From: Trichaptum fuscoviolaceum
Lineage: Eukaryota; Basidiomycota; Agaricomycetes; Hymenochaetales; Trichaptaceae
Direction of reading: 5' to 3'
Assembly: GCA_910574455.1 (NCBI GenBank)
Contig: CAJSYZ010000008.1
Location: 372,001 to 436,000, forward strand
DNA: 64,000 nt
Numbering within the stretch: the stretch's first letter is position 1; every line of letters begins with the position of its first letter. The position numbers and the translations under genes were made by a program. Below the pieces are notes generated by a model that worked only from the letters and a program-made list of their open reading frames with translations, had not been told where the DNA came from and searched no databases. Positions 1-10,596 of the stretch are shown here, piece after piece.

Positions 1-641
1 TCATCCCGTCCCGGCGCTCCCAATTACTTTGCCGCCGACTTTTATGCATTGCATGACGTCATGCATGAACACTTTAAACGACACCTTCTTTACCTGCCAC
101 CTGTTCCCCCGACACATCCTGATGCCGGTCGTAAATTATACACTGTGGAAAAAGACCCACCACATGTCCAATTTATCCGGAATCGTGCAACTCAGCAACG
201 TGCAAAAAAGTGTTACGACGAATCTCATGAGACCAAAATAACTGCTTTCCGGTTCTTTCTACCATATTTCCAGCTCCATTACAACGCACTTTACGATTTC
301 ATCGTAGAAATTGACAAACTCCTCCAACAATGGGCAGCTCTTCAACATAATTTCAAGCCCAATGCAGAGGAAAGGCTCTACTTAATGACAGTGGACAACC
401 CAGGAACTTTCGTAACGCCTGCGGTCGAACTGTTTGGGGGATTGCCTCAGGCACGCCCTCAGCCTGACGTTCACAAGCATCTAGTCTTTAAAGACTCGGA
501 GATTGGACGGAGACTGGCGCTCACACTTTGGGACAAGGTCGTCGCACTCCATAACGGTGAAGAAGTGCCGGACCTTGTCAAGTCCGACAACGATCACATC
601 AAATTTGTTGAATACATGAAAAGGACCTTGGGGGCCTTGGG
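1..641 (+). pseudogene. Left part of an unknown ORF split by a DNA transposon
   Basis: The reading frame is open from base 1 (the first ATG in view is at 49), so the start lies outside the window. It stops at 658-660, inside the inverted end of the inserted transposon. I do not recognise the protein. It is rich in Leu, His and Phe with no membrane segment or clear motif. The last 16 bases (626-641) recur in the same reading frame at 10597-10612. Removing the DNA between the two copies would make this ORF continuous with the one ending at 11153. I infer one gene, possibly itself part of an older mobile element, interrupted by the insertion. Confidence 0.5.
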
Positions 642-645
642 CGAT

Positions 646-685
646 CACCACAGATCATAGGGTGCACCCAATTCTGTCCTGACAG
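646..685 (+). repeat. Left terminal inverted repeat
   Basis: A 40-bp end that pairs with 10553-10592. Its core contains CATAGGGTGCACCCAATTC, with five mismatches to the partner. The stop codon of the interrupted ORF (658-660) falls inside it. Confidence 0.65.
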
Positions 686-689
686 GCAT

Positions 690-1030
690 CAAACTGGATC
701 GGATTAAATGCCAAATACGGAGTATAATCGGATCAAAGTATCGGATCAACTTGTATCCGAATTGAACATTGAAAATAAACAAGTTGAAATAAAAATGCGT
801 TTGCAATGAATCGAACCTGTTACCTTACAACTCTTCAAGTGCAGCACTCATACTAACTCAGCCAACTTGCCCTTAAATATGTTCTAAATTAACTTTATAT
901 ATGGCGTAAATTAAAGCACTTAATTAATATATTTTGTTAAAATCATTAGTTATCACTTCTGATACAATGGTTGTACCGGATACAAGTGTATCAGATACAT
1001 CTGGTATCTGATACACTTGTATCCATTATT
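690..1030. repeat. Left subterminal repeats
   Basis: Repeated variants of CGGATACAAGTGTATC and ACTTGTATCCG in both orientations. They match motifs at 10325-10550 next to the other end. This arrangement resembles transposase-binding subterminal repeats. No gene is seen here. Confidence 0.5.
800..872 (-). ncRNA. Degenerate tRNA-like sequence (possible SINE head)
   Basis: On the minus strand there is an A-box-like TGGCTGAGTTAG (864-853) and a B-box-like CAGGTTCGATT (819-809). Their spacing of about 46 bases is that of a tRNA internal promoter. The arms pair poorly: only GCAA/TTGC of the acceptor stem fits and the anticodon stem does not close. It is therefore unlikely to be a working tRNA. It could be the head of a tRNA-derived SINE or an old tRNA pseudogene. 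Confidence 0.35.
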
Positions 1031-1587
1031 ATCTGCTTGGTAATCCTGAATGGGGGTTGAGACTGGTTGTCGCAACCGCGGGTGTTAGCCGCACGAGGGA
1101 GAACGGGGCCGAGAGTCGAGCACGCATCATTTGATGCAGCTTCCTTTTCTTCGCAGCCGCGTTTGCATGTGTGTCAGAAGGCTTGAGCGGCCCAGCGGAC
1201 CCTCCTACGTCTGCAAGAGAAGCGAGTAACTTTTGACTGAGGGCTTCATCCTCCTCTTCAATTTTGTGTTCTTCCGTCCTTTAGCTTAATATCAGACAAT
1301 TTGTTTAACGAAACTTTGAAGATGCAACATACCCTTTGTCCTCTAACTTCAGTCTAAGCTCCAGACACTTCCCATCAACCGTCCTGCTGCGCTCGTGCTC
1401 AAAAATACCTTCATCCAGTTGTGACGAGGTGCCCACAGGCGTCGATTGTGTTGACGGCGGTGTCAAGCAAAGTACGGAAGTCCGCAGGCGCCCTGAAGCA
1501 AACGGAACATGGTGATAGGGATAGGATCACCACATTGCGAGTCAATGAGTAAGGGATCGTCATCAGCATGAGAGTAACTGAACCCAC

Positions 1588-2593
1588 TCATGAACATTGA
1601 TAGAGAACGCTGTACATCCCTTGTGCTCCAGAATGCTTCTCGCCTTCAACCCAATACTGAACCATAACCGCTGCCAGTTTCTCCACTTTCTCCACACTGT
1701 TGATCGTTATGCGCAGAGGGTCAGCTCGGTCAGCTGAGAAGGCCAGGTGCTCGATGCCTGTCGAGAGCTGTTTGAAAGCGAGAGGAGACGGTAAGAGGTT
1801 TTCATCCTTGAATTTCCGTAAGCGATCGCAGGTGTGTATGAAAGCCGGTCCCGCAGCCGTCGTGCACGTCGGAATAGAAAGCGCCACCAAAGACGAGCCA
1901 TACTTGCATGATGCGCCGGTTCCCGTTACAATCTCAAAGAGCGCAGTGACTGCGAAGAGTTTTGCAGCAACCAGTCAATGAAGTCCACCTTCGAACGAGC
2001 CTGGAAGTTCAGCCCAACCTCGGACAAGATAGCCTAAAACGGTGGTGATGAAAGGAAAATCAGCAGACACCATGCTCGGGGGAAGGCCGTTGAGGACGAT
2101 GGATGCGAGTGAGTGCAGACATCCGAAAGCAATTGCACCGTCATTTGCTCGTTGTCGGTCCAATTGGTGAGCTTCAACGCCCGAATCCGCGATCCAGAGC
2201 GTGATACGGCCAAGGTGCCGACTTCGAATGATGGGTCCGTCTGGCACATGCGTGCTGCGTCAACGGCGCCCTCCGTTTCTTTCCCAGACACACCGCTGCT
2301 ATCGAGTGAGACGTGGAGCTCGTAGAGGTTGGGACATACGACGACTGCGTGTGCGAAAGAGAGGTGGGGAATCTGACCAAGAAGATTGCAGTCGAGTGTG
2401 ATGCGCAGACGGCATCACCAAGCTCCCGGCTGCGCTCTGTCTTTCGGTCGACCGCGCAGGTGAAGGACTTGCAGGCAGTCTCTGGACGCAGATAGACGGA
2501 TGAGTAGGCGCAGACGAGCGCGCGATCGGCGGGGAGGCGGTCATCGGGCGCGAGGTTGCCATCGTGGTCGGCAGGGCCAAGCATAACTTTCAT
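1588..2593 (-). pseudogene. F-box/LRR-like protein relic
   Basis: Three overlapping minus-strand frames give one protein with the look of basidiomycete F-box-type proteins. From the N-terminal side these are a stretch with LDCNLLGQIPHLSFAHAVV and CPNLYELHV (about 2400-2290), then VGTLAVSRSGSRIRALKLTN and LHSLASIVLNGLPPS (about 2230-2090), then a C-terminal piece with FKQLSTGIEHLAFS (1890-1588). The frame changes between pieces without obvious introns, so I read it as broken. The F-box itself is not visible; the assignment rests on the leucine-rich tail typical of this large fungal family. It lies inside the DNA transposon, either as captured host sequence or as cargo. Confidence 0.4.
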
Positions 2594-2833
2594 AGGGAGC
2601 CTCGAGATAGCTCAGATGCGCACCGCGGACGGACTTGTGCGTCGTCCATGGACCGTGAGATAAACACGGTCTCGTGACTGACAAAACAATGACGCGTCAG
2701 TCATGTGAAGATGTTAGGGTGGGCTTCAATTCTCCAAATATGGAAGGCCGGGCACAACCGAAGCCTGCCCGCAATATGGTACGAAAAATTAACACTTAAG
2801 GCTTCGTAAAGAAGCACTAAAGACTTCCCTTTC

Positions 2834-5327
2834 TGTTACGACCTGGGGGGAACCTGGGGGCCGGGGCGCGTTAGCGGCTTCCGGGGCAAGGCCTGGGAGA
2901 GCGCGCGGCAGCGGAGAAGGCGAAGGGGAACCGTTAAGGACGCTACAACGCCAACGGAGTCGCGCGGGGAGCGGGGCTACGGGGGCGAGACGCAAGGGGG
3001 CTCAAGGCGAGGACGGGACGGAGTCAGAGTCGAGGCGGGGAAGGCAGAGTCGAGGCGCGTGGAGACAGAGTCGAGACGCGGGGAAATGCCAAGCGGGATT
3101 CTGGCGGGAATCTGGATTTGCGCGGGAATCTGGATTCGTGCGGGAATCTGGATTCGTGCGGGAATCTGGATTCGTGCGGGAATCTGGATTCGTGCAGGGA
3201 TCGCAGAGCGGGAATCGTTCGGGACTTTGGCGGGAATCACAGAGCGGGATTCTGGCGGGAATCTCAGAGCGGGATTCTGGGCAGGACTCAGAGCGGGATT
3301 CGCAGAGCGGGATCCGGGACAAGACAGAGACAAGAGAGCCAGAGAGCAGGCGTGCTCAGGACAGGAGCAGAGAGCTCAGGATAACCGGGATCTCAAGGCA
3401 ACACTTCTAAGGAAGCACTCGACAAGTCAGCATTGTAAAACTACACTAGAGACAAGACAGAAACACACCTAAGGAAGCACTCGACAAGAGGACAAAAGTG
3501 AGTGCTCCTTACAGTGGCGACAGGTATTTATCTACTGGGCAGAATCTACAGGGAACGGGCATGCACAAACGCGCAACTAACTAGTTACACAATCTTGCGG
3601 GCGAAGGCCGCGCATACAGTGACGTGAATCCGGGATTCGGGATTCGATGCGGGAACATCTGGGCAAGATCTAAGGGAACGAGCGTGAAGCATGGTCAAGT
3701 GAAACAAAGAGAACTAAAGGAATGTAATTGTGCGCGAGGTATCAAGCTGGCGCACAGGCAGCGGGGTAACGAACGTGGGGGGCGGATGTAATGCATACAT
3801 TGTCTCGGGATAAGTTGCAGGCAACTTCTGGCGTGGATCAGGGTCGCGGGAGATCGACAGGGACCAACTTCGAAGAAGCCGGTGCTTCGATGTCGTAACG
3901 AAGCCTAATCGCGAGGCGCGCGCGGGGCAGGGCGACTAAGGACGGGGTTCGAGTCCTTGCGGACAATGAGATCAATCCCGCACACGGGGTGGCGGGAATG
4001 TGGTCTGCGGGCCGGGACAGGACGCTACTAACGAGACTAGTTGGCTGGCACGTGCGTGGCCAGGCCAATCACCTGGGGCTATCTCCAGACGAGGTTAGCA
4101 TCGAGGAACGGGGAAGCTAAGGGGTTTCCCTTGGACGACGGGAAACTCGCGCGATTCGCGACGGGATCATGCAGGGAATCTGGTTCGGGTTTCAACCGGG
4201 AATCGAGTTCGGGTTTCAACCGGGAATCGAGTTCGGGTTTCGACTGGGAATCGAGTTCGGGTTTCAACTGGGAATCGAGTTCGGGTTTCGACCGGGAATC
4301 GTAGCGGGATCGAAGGCGGGAATCCTGCGGGGGATTTGCGCAGGGATTCGAGACGGGACGCGAGGCGGGAAACGAGCGGGTTTTCGACTGGGATCGTGCG
4401 GGGGAAAGGAGCGGGATTCCAACCGGGAAGCGAGCGGGGTTTCTACCGGGAATGAGCAGGGGAGTCTGGCGAGACTCTAGTCGGGAAACGAGCGGGGGGA
4501 GTTTGGCGGGACTCCAACCGGGACGAGTGGGGGAGTCTTGACGGGACTCCAACCGGGAACGAGCGTGGGTTGCGGGATTGTCAGAGAGGACGCTTGACAG
4601 CGTTCGCGGCGAGGCGGGATTCCTGGCGGGGCAGGCTGTGGACGAACAAGGGCAGGTCGAGAGGCACAGGATGTCGAAGGGGTTAGCTAGGGCACCGTGG
4701 CAGGACGAGCGCAGGGCAGGGTTCGTGACCGGGCAGGATTGCGGGACAGCAATCCTTGACCGCTGTCGTGTTGGCTTACTCAAGGCCAGACAGAGGTCGG
4801 CTTTGGACGCAGTGGATCAATCTCCTAACTGCACTTCATGACTGTGGACGCGAGGCCGGGATCTGGTATCCGGGCATAGTCGAGAACCTACGAGGTCTGG
4901 GATAGCTATGGCTATGGCTATGGCTGTGGCAGGCTATGGCTATGGCTGTGGCTATGGCGAGTGACTTCGGGACTATGGCGAGGTACGGGGCTCGCTGGGG
5001 CGGGGAACAGAGCATGACGGGAGCGGGGAGCGAGCGGGGGATCATCCTAGAGTCGGGGGAACGACGAGGCGGGCTAGGGATGGATCGAGACACGGGGACG
5101 AGGCGGGGGACTGACGAGGAGACGTGGGCGAGGACAAGCAGGGGCGAGGAGGTCGTAGCGGGGCGGAACTCTTAGCAGGAGAATGCATGGCGAAGCAGAG
5201 GTTCTTCCGGGATCAGAGAGCGGGGGATCCTTTCGGGATCTAGCCAAGGTCGCGATTTCGGGTTTCAGTATACCGGGTTCTGTTCGGGATTGCCTTAGAC
5301 ATGTTGGGGTCCTGGGGGATCCCGACA
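2834..5327 (-). repeat. LTR (3' LTR in element orientation)
   Basis: It is 2494 bp, TG...CA, and G+C-rich. It contains an 18-bp tandem repeat (GGGAATCTGGATTCGTGC, about five copies, 3108-3197), a 24-bp tandem repeat (unit starting CGGGAATCGAGTTCGGG, about five copies, 4171-4303) and a TATGGC run (4906-4955). Long ORFs inside it on both strands are products of these repeats and are not annotated. Confidence 0.93.
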
Positions 5328-5345
5328 TTACCCCCCTCCAAAGGT
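5328..5345 (-). other. Polypurine tract
   Basis: On the minus strand the sequence next to the LTR reads GGAGGGGGGTAA and then TGTCGGG, the expected place and composition for the primer of plus-strand DNA synthesis. It fixes the element's orientation. No tRNA primer-binding site is obvious at the other junction, below 6809. Confidence 0.7.
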
Positions 5346-5521
5346 GCTACTCCGGAGCACACCAAAGGATTAGAGTAGTCTTTAGCTTTCCGTACTAATT
5401 ATCCAATACTTAATAACCATAATCATAACCAAGGCGCAGAGTCTTTCGGGATTTCCGTCGTAGAAACCATTATTACCAACGCGGGACTAAACATAATCCG
5501 AAAAAAAATTCGCGGGGGAAT

Positions 5522-6706
5522 CTACCGGGTTTTGACCAAAATTCGCGCCAAAGGGCGGCTTTGCTTTCGTCGAGGCGTGCCTTTCCCACCAAGCTGGGGA
5601 GAGGCAGTCAGTTTGCCTAGGCGGTCGGGTTTCGCAAGGACCAGGGGCGGGGACGAAGCGGGGGTCGAGGACGAGACTTCAGGCAGGGTGGCCTCAGGGG
5701 GCCCTTCCGGGATCGACTGGGACTGGGCTGGACGGGATTTTCGATGCAGGAAATCTACCAAAGTTCGGGACGCGTTTGCTTGTGCTTCTGCAGCACCAAG
5801 CAGTCGTTCGGGAACAACGGGGTCGAGCGGGGTCGGGATCGAAGCGGGAATTGGTTCAGGGACCGGGGAAGCGGGTGCGGGAACTGGAGGCACGGCGGGA
5901 GAAGCTGGGGTCGAAGCGTCTGGAGCGGGGGACGTGACAGTCGGGACCGGGGCGGCAGTAGACGTTGACGGGATCGTTTGCAGGTCAGAGATGCATACTT
6001 GTATCAAACCCTGTAAAAGGCTTTCAACTTCGTGACGCAGGAACTGGCTGAACGCGGGATCCGTGTCTTGGACTATCTGGGTGCAGTAGGGCACCATTCG
6101 GGTCAGAACGTGTGCAACGCGGCTCAACATGGCGGGGGACGGTTCTGAGGCAGCTGGGGCGCGGGTTTCCGGGGCAGAATCCGAGGACGTAGCTTGGACA
6201 CCTATCGTCGCAAACTGGCGTTTCGGGCTAGACTTCCGGGGTGCGACCTTTGCGGGGGGAGCGGCTTTTTTCACGGGCGGCCTTTCAGCACAATCGCGAA
6301 TCAAGTGGCTCTTTGTTCCGCAGTAGAAGCAGAGCCCAAGTTTTCGCCTTTCATGCCTATCAGCATCAGAAAGGGTGCGCTTGGTCGAGGACGGGATTCG
6401 GGGAACCGTAGGACGGGGCATCGTGGCACGGGGCGGGGCAGTCGGACATGCGGGAACCAAATGTTCGTTAGAACCGCAGTAGAAACAGAGGCGCAGTTTA
6501 CGGCGCAGTTCACGGGTTTCTGGGGACGATGTCTGGGACGCAGGGCGAGAGCGGGGACGAGGTGCTACCGAGGCTGGGGAAGTTGACCGGGACGTGGCTG
6601 GCGAGGCAGGGACAGAGACAAGCCGGGGGAGCTGGACAGCAGGTGACTGTGGCCGGGAATTGCTCGAGGAAGACGAGCGCGTGGAGCGGGAGTCTGACGC
6701 GGACAT
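5522..6706 (-). CDS. Gag-like protein with two CCHC zinc knuckles
   Basis: A 394-residue reading frame, taken from the ATG at 6706, just inside the internal region; the frame stays open upstream into the LTR. The N-terminal part is Ser/Arg/Pro-rich. Two nucleic-acid-binding knuckles follow, CFYCGSNEHLVPAC and CFYCGTKSHLIRDC (C-x2-C-x4-H-x4-C), each preceded by an Arg/Lys-rich stretch. The C-terminal half is Pro/Ala/Ser-rich. In retroelements such a protein packages the RNA. There is no downstream pol. An intact frame suggests recent activity. The only alternative start seen is in the LTR, which I consider less likely. Confidence 0.8.
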   Translation of the reverse strand: MSASDSRSTRSSSSSNSRPQSPAVQLPRLVSVPASPATSRSTSPASVAPRPRSRPASQTSSPETRELRRKLRLCFYCGSNEHLVPACPTAPPRATMPRPTVPRIPSSTKRTLSDADRHERRKLGLCFYCGTKSHLIRDCAERPPVKKAAPPAKVAPRKSSPKRQFATIGVQATSSDSAPETRAPAASEPSPAMLSRVAHVLTRMVPYCTQIVQDTDPAFSQFLRHEVESLLQGLIQVCISDLQTIPSTSTAAPVPTVTSPAPDASTPASPAVPPVPAPASPVPEPIPASIPTPLDPVVPERLLGAAEAQANASRTLVDFLHRKSRPAQSQSIPEGPPEATLPEVSSSTPASSPPLVLAKPDRLGKLTASPQLGGKGTPRRKQSRPLARILVKTR

Positions 6707-6808
6707 AGCGACGCGGGGATTTTGTCGAAGTCCGAAAAAAAAGAGTCGGGAAAAGAGCGTAGATTGTTGCCAATCCTGGTTACGGTAAGCTTTAGACTTT
6801 TGTCCTAA

Positions 6809-9302
6809 TGTTACGACCTGGGGGGAACCTGGGGGCCGGGGCGCGTTAGCGGCTTCCGGGGCAAGGCCTGGGAGAGCGCGCGGCAGCGGAGAAGGCGAAG
6901 GGGAACCGTTAAGGACGCTACAACGCCAACGGAGTCGCGCGGGGAGCGGGGCTACGGGGGCGAGACGCAAGGGGGCTCAAGGCGAGGACGGGACGGAGTC
7001 AGAGTCGAGGCGGGGAAGGCAGAGTCGAGGCGCGTGGAGACAGAGTCGAGACGCGGGGAAATGCCAAGCGGGATTCTGGCGGGAATCTGGATTTGCGCGG
7101 GAATCTGGATTCGTGCGGGAATCTGGATTCGTGCGGGAATCTGGATTCGTGCGGGAATCTGGATTCGTGCAGGGATCGCAGAGCGGGAATCGTTCGGGAC
7201 TTTGGCGGGAATCACAGAGCGGGATTCTGGCGGGAATCTCAGAGCGGGATTCTGGGCAGGACTCAGAGCGGGATTCGCAGAGCGGGATCCGGGACAAGAC
7301 AGAGACAAGAGAGCCAGAGAGCAGGCGTGCTCAGGACAGGAGCAGAGAGCTCAGGATAACCGGGATCTCAAGGCAACACTTCTAAGGAAGCACTCGACAA
7401 GTCAGCATTGTAAAACTACACTAGAGACAAGACAGAAACACACCTAAGGAAGCACTCGACAAGAGGACAAAAGTGAGTGCTCCTTACGGTGGCGACAGGT
7501 ATTTATCTACTGGGCAGAATCTACAGGGAACGGGCATGCACAAACGCGCAACTAACTAGTTACACAATCTTGCGGGCGAAGGCCGCGCATACAGTGACGT
7601 GAATCCGGGATTCGGGATTCGATGCGGGAACATCTGGGCAAGATCTAAGGGAACGAGCGTGAAGCATGGTCAAGTGAAACAAAGAGAACTAAAGGAATGT
7701 AATTGTGCGCGAGGTATCAAGCTGGCGCACAGGCAGCGGGGTAACGAACGTGGGGGGCGGATGTAATGCATACATTGTCTCGGGATAAGTTGCAGGCAAC
7801 TTCTGGCGTGGATCAGGGTCGCGGGAGATCGACAGGGACCAACTTCGAAGAAGCCGGTGCTTCGATGTCGTAACGAAGCCTAATCGCGAGGCGCGCGCGG
7901 GGCAGGGCGACTAAGGACGGGGTTCGAGTCCTTGCGGACAATGAGATCAATCCCGCACACGGGGTGGCGGGAATGTGGTCTGCGGGCCGGGACAGGACGC
8001 TACTAACGAGACTAGTTGGCTGGCACGTGCGTGGCCAGGCCAATCACCTGGGGCTATCTCCAGACGAGGTTAGCATCGAGGAACGGGGAAGCTAAGGGGT
8101 TTCCCTTGGACGACGGGAAACTCGCGCGATTCGCGACGGGATCATGCAGGGAATCTGGTTCGGGTTTCAACCGGGAATCGAGTTCGGGTTTCAACCGGGA
8201 ATCGAGTTCGGGTTTCGACTGGGAATCGAGTTCGGGTTTCAACTGGGAATCGAGTTCGGGTTTCGACCGGGAATCGTAGCGGGATCGAAGGCGGGAATCC
8301 TGCGGGGGATTTGCGCAGGGATTCGAGACGGGACGCGAGGCGGGAAACGAGCGGGTTTTCGACTGGGATCGTGCGGGGGAAAGGAGCGGGATTCCAACCG
8401 GGAAGCGAGCGGGGTTTCTACCGGGAATGAGCAGGGGAGTCTGGCGAGACTCTAGTCGGGAAACGAGCGGGGGGAGTTTGGCGGGACTCCAACCGGGACG
8501 AGTGGGGGAGTCTTGACGGGACTCCAACCGGGAACGAGCGTGGGTTGCGGGATTGTCAGAGAGGACGCTTGACAGCGTTCGCGGCGAGGCGGGATTCCTG
8601 GCGGGGCAGGCTGTGGACGAACAAGGGCAGGTCGAGAGGCACAGGATGTCGAAGGGGTTAGCTAGGGCACCGTGGCAGGACGAGCGCAGGGCAGGGTTCG
8701 TGACCGGGCAGGATTGCGGGACAGCAATCCTTGACCGCTGTCGTGTTGGCTTACTCAAGGCCAGACAGAGGTCGGCTTTGGACGCAGTGGATCAATCTCC
8801 TAACTGCACTTCATGACTGTGGACGCGAGGCCGGGATCTGGTATCCGGGCATAGTCGAGAACCTACGAGGTCTGGGATAGCTATGGCTATGGCTATGGCT
8901 GTGGCAGGCTATGGCTATGGCTGTGGCTATGGCGAGTGACTTCGGGACTATGGCGAGGTACGGGGCTCGCTGGGGCGGGGAACAGAGCATGACGGGAGCG
9001 GGGAGCGAGCGGGGGATCATCCTAGAGTCGGGGGAACGACGAGGCGGGCTAGGGATGGATCGAGACACGGGGACGAGGCGGGGGACTGACGAGGAGACGT
9101 GGGCGAGGACAAGCAGGGGCGAGGAGGTCGTAGCGGGGCGGAACTCTTAGCAGGAGAATGCATGGCGAAGCAGAGGTTCTTCCGGGATCAGAGAGCGGGG
9201 GATCCTTTCGGGATCTAGCCAAGGTCGCGATTTCGGGTTTCAGTATACCGGGTTCTGTTCGGGATTGCCTTAGACATGTTGGGGTCCTGGGGGATCCCGA
9301 CA
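6809..9302 (-). repeat. LTR (5' LTR in element orientation)
   Basis: Second copy of the 2494-bp LTR at a constant offset of 3975. The only difference I noticed is G at 7488 against A at 3513. The tandem repeats are the same as in the other copy. Its end at 9302 is followed by the CTTTC target duplication. Confidence 0.93.
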
Positions 9303-9307
9303 CTTTC

Positions 9308-10320
9308 CCCCCACTCGCCCCTCAACATTTGGGTACAGCAGCCTTCGGGCTTCGTGTATCCCAATGGCACAGCAGGACTACTCTTCGCGAGTCGTCCTCG
9401 TCTGTCGCAGAATCACCAAGTGGGCACACACCTTTCCTGAACACCTCCTTTCGCATCTCTTTGCTCTTTACTTCTTGTTCTCTCGGCCTGAACCAACTCA
9501 GCCAAGTCTCTTCGTCAAACGGATGTCATGAGTCGCGCGTGCTCCGAGGTTTTGGTGAGTCTGTTGGTCGATACAGCAGTTCAATATCTCTCAGTTGACT
9601 CTTCTTTTTTGCACTTGCCTTCGGTACCTTGCGCTCTCGAATTCGCCAATGCCACCCTTCTCAACCCACGATCTACACTTGTTCTCCCTCCTGTGGCCGT
9701 ACGCGTCCGTCTTTCGTCGCTCGCTGCATCCTCCTTTCCAATCAAATTCAGGCTCTCGAATACGGTCAGTACTCCTTCAGTCCTTTTCATTTCTACAAAT
9801 AACTTAATCTTCTCCCTCCCTTTTCCAATACGCATGTCATCCACAGCATCATCGTCGATCAGTTGCATCTGTGCACTCATCAAGATGATTACCGCCAAAG
9901 GACAAAGGTATGTTTTCATTGTCACTCGGTTCGTTCAGAAGCTGAAGAGGACTTTTTCCTTTATTCTGTGTGTAGACATACTCCTTCGTATTTGGCTGAA
10001 AAGTAAGTATTTATGTGTTTCCTGCAACTCGTCTAAAGGCTGATAATATATAATGTCTGTTTTTTATGAGTTCGTGCATGCTCGAGCAGACGTGTTCCTG
10101 CTGATAGGCAGTGCTACGAGAGCAACATGTAAAATTTGTAAGTCAGCTGTATAAAGTTGGTAATGTCGAACTGCTAATGATCAGCTTCTAGTTGTTTACT
10201 TAACACATGAGTTGACATGAGTTGTATCAGTTTGATTGTGTAAGTAATTTTTTGTACAACTCAAGTTATAGTTTACTGACTTAACATTTATTACTTTCTG
10301 TGCACTCATTTGACTACTTA
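9308..10320. other. Internal stretch of the DNA transposon, no gene recognised
   Basis: Pyrimidine-rich sequence that was contiguous with 1031-2828 before the LTR element inserted. Several open frames exist on both strands, but their translations are low-complexity Ser/Leu/Pro and share no motif with known families. From about 10050 the sequence becomes A+T-rich and leads into the subterminal repeats. Confidence 0.4.
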
Positions 10321-10324
10321 TGTT

Positions 10325-10550
10325 GTACTTGAATTGGATACCTGTAATAAAATCGGATACTTGTATTTAAATTGGATACTGACTTTATCTGATGCTAACT
10401 TAAATCTGATACCTATTTGGATCCGATACCTGAATTAAATCCGATACTTGTATTTAAATCTAATAATAATATAAATATTAAACCCAACCAATACCTGTGT
10501 GCCCAAATTGAGCGTGAGAACAATTTCCAAATCGGGACTTGTATCCGGTG
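10325..10550. repeat. Right subterminal repeats
   Basis: At least six variants of GGATACTTGTAT, GGATACCTGTAA or CCGATACCTGAA in 220 bp. They mirror the motifs at 690-1030. Confidence 0.5.
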
Positions 10551-10552
10551 TG

Positions 10553-10592
10553 CTGTCCTGACAGAATTGGGGGCACCCTATGAACTGAGGTG
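10553..10592 (-). repeat. Right terminal inverted repeat
   Basis: Forty bases whose reverse complement matches 646-685 at 35 positions. The 16-bp direct repeat starts four bases outside it. Confidence 0.65.
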
Positions 10593-10596
10593 CCTG

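Larger units (their letters stand above)
2834..9302 (-). mobile_element. Young non-autonomous LTR retrotransposon (LARD-like)
   Basis: Two direct repeats of 2494 bp (2834-5327 and 6809-9302) begin TG and end CA. They enclose only 1481 bp and are flanked by an exact 5-bp target duplication, CTTTC (2829-2833 and 9303-9307). The element points to the minus strand: a gag-like ORF with two zinc knuckles lies there, and the purine tract GGAGGGGGG abuts the LTR that is the 3' LTR in that orientation. There is no protease, reverse transcriptase or integrase, so it must depend on a related element, probably Ty3-like. Very long LTRs around a small interior resemble 'large retrotransposon derivatives'. 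I saw one substitution between LTRs (A at 3513, G at 7488), so insertion is recent. Confidence 0.93.
646..10592. mobile_element. DNA transposon of about 10 kb, with a nested retrotransposon
   Basis: The ends are a 40-bp imperfect inverted repeat (646-685 and 10553-10592; 35 of 40 positions match when one is reverse-complemented). Outside them lie identical 16-bp direct repeats (626-641 and 10597-10612), with four unpaired bases between each repeat and the inverted end. Just inside both ends are many copies of a GGATACTTGTAT-like motif, as in the subterminal repeats of DNA transposons. Without the nested LTR element the length is about 3.5 kb. No transposase ORF was recognised, so it is probably non-autonomous; the superfamily is not assigned. 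A 16-bp duplication is longer than the usual 8-10 bp of hAT or Mutator-like elements. The target sequence is internally repetitive, so the true duplication could be shorter. Confidence 0.65.

Noticed and set aside
3940..3965. GGGGTTCGAGTCC in the LTR as a tRNA T arm
   Set aside because: No A box or foldable acceptor stem at the right distance.
2977..5398. Many long ORFs on both strands inside each LTR
   Set aside because: They are produced by G+C-rich 18-bp and 24-bp tandem repeats, appear in identical form in both LTRs and have low-complexity translations.
646..10592. hAT superfamily assignment from the TAGGGTGCACCC end
   Set aside because: No matching 8-bp duplication flanks that motif, and no hAT transposase was found; inverted similarity extends further out.
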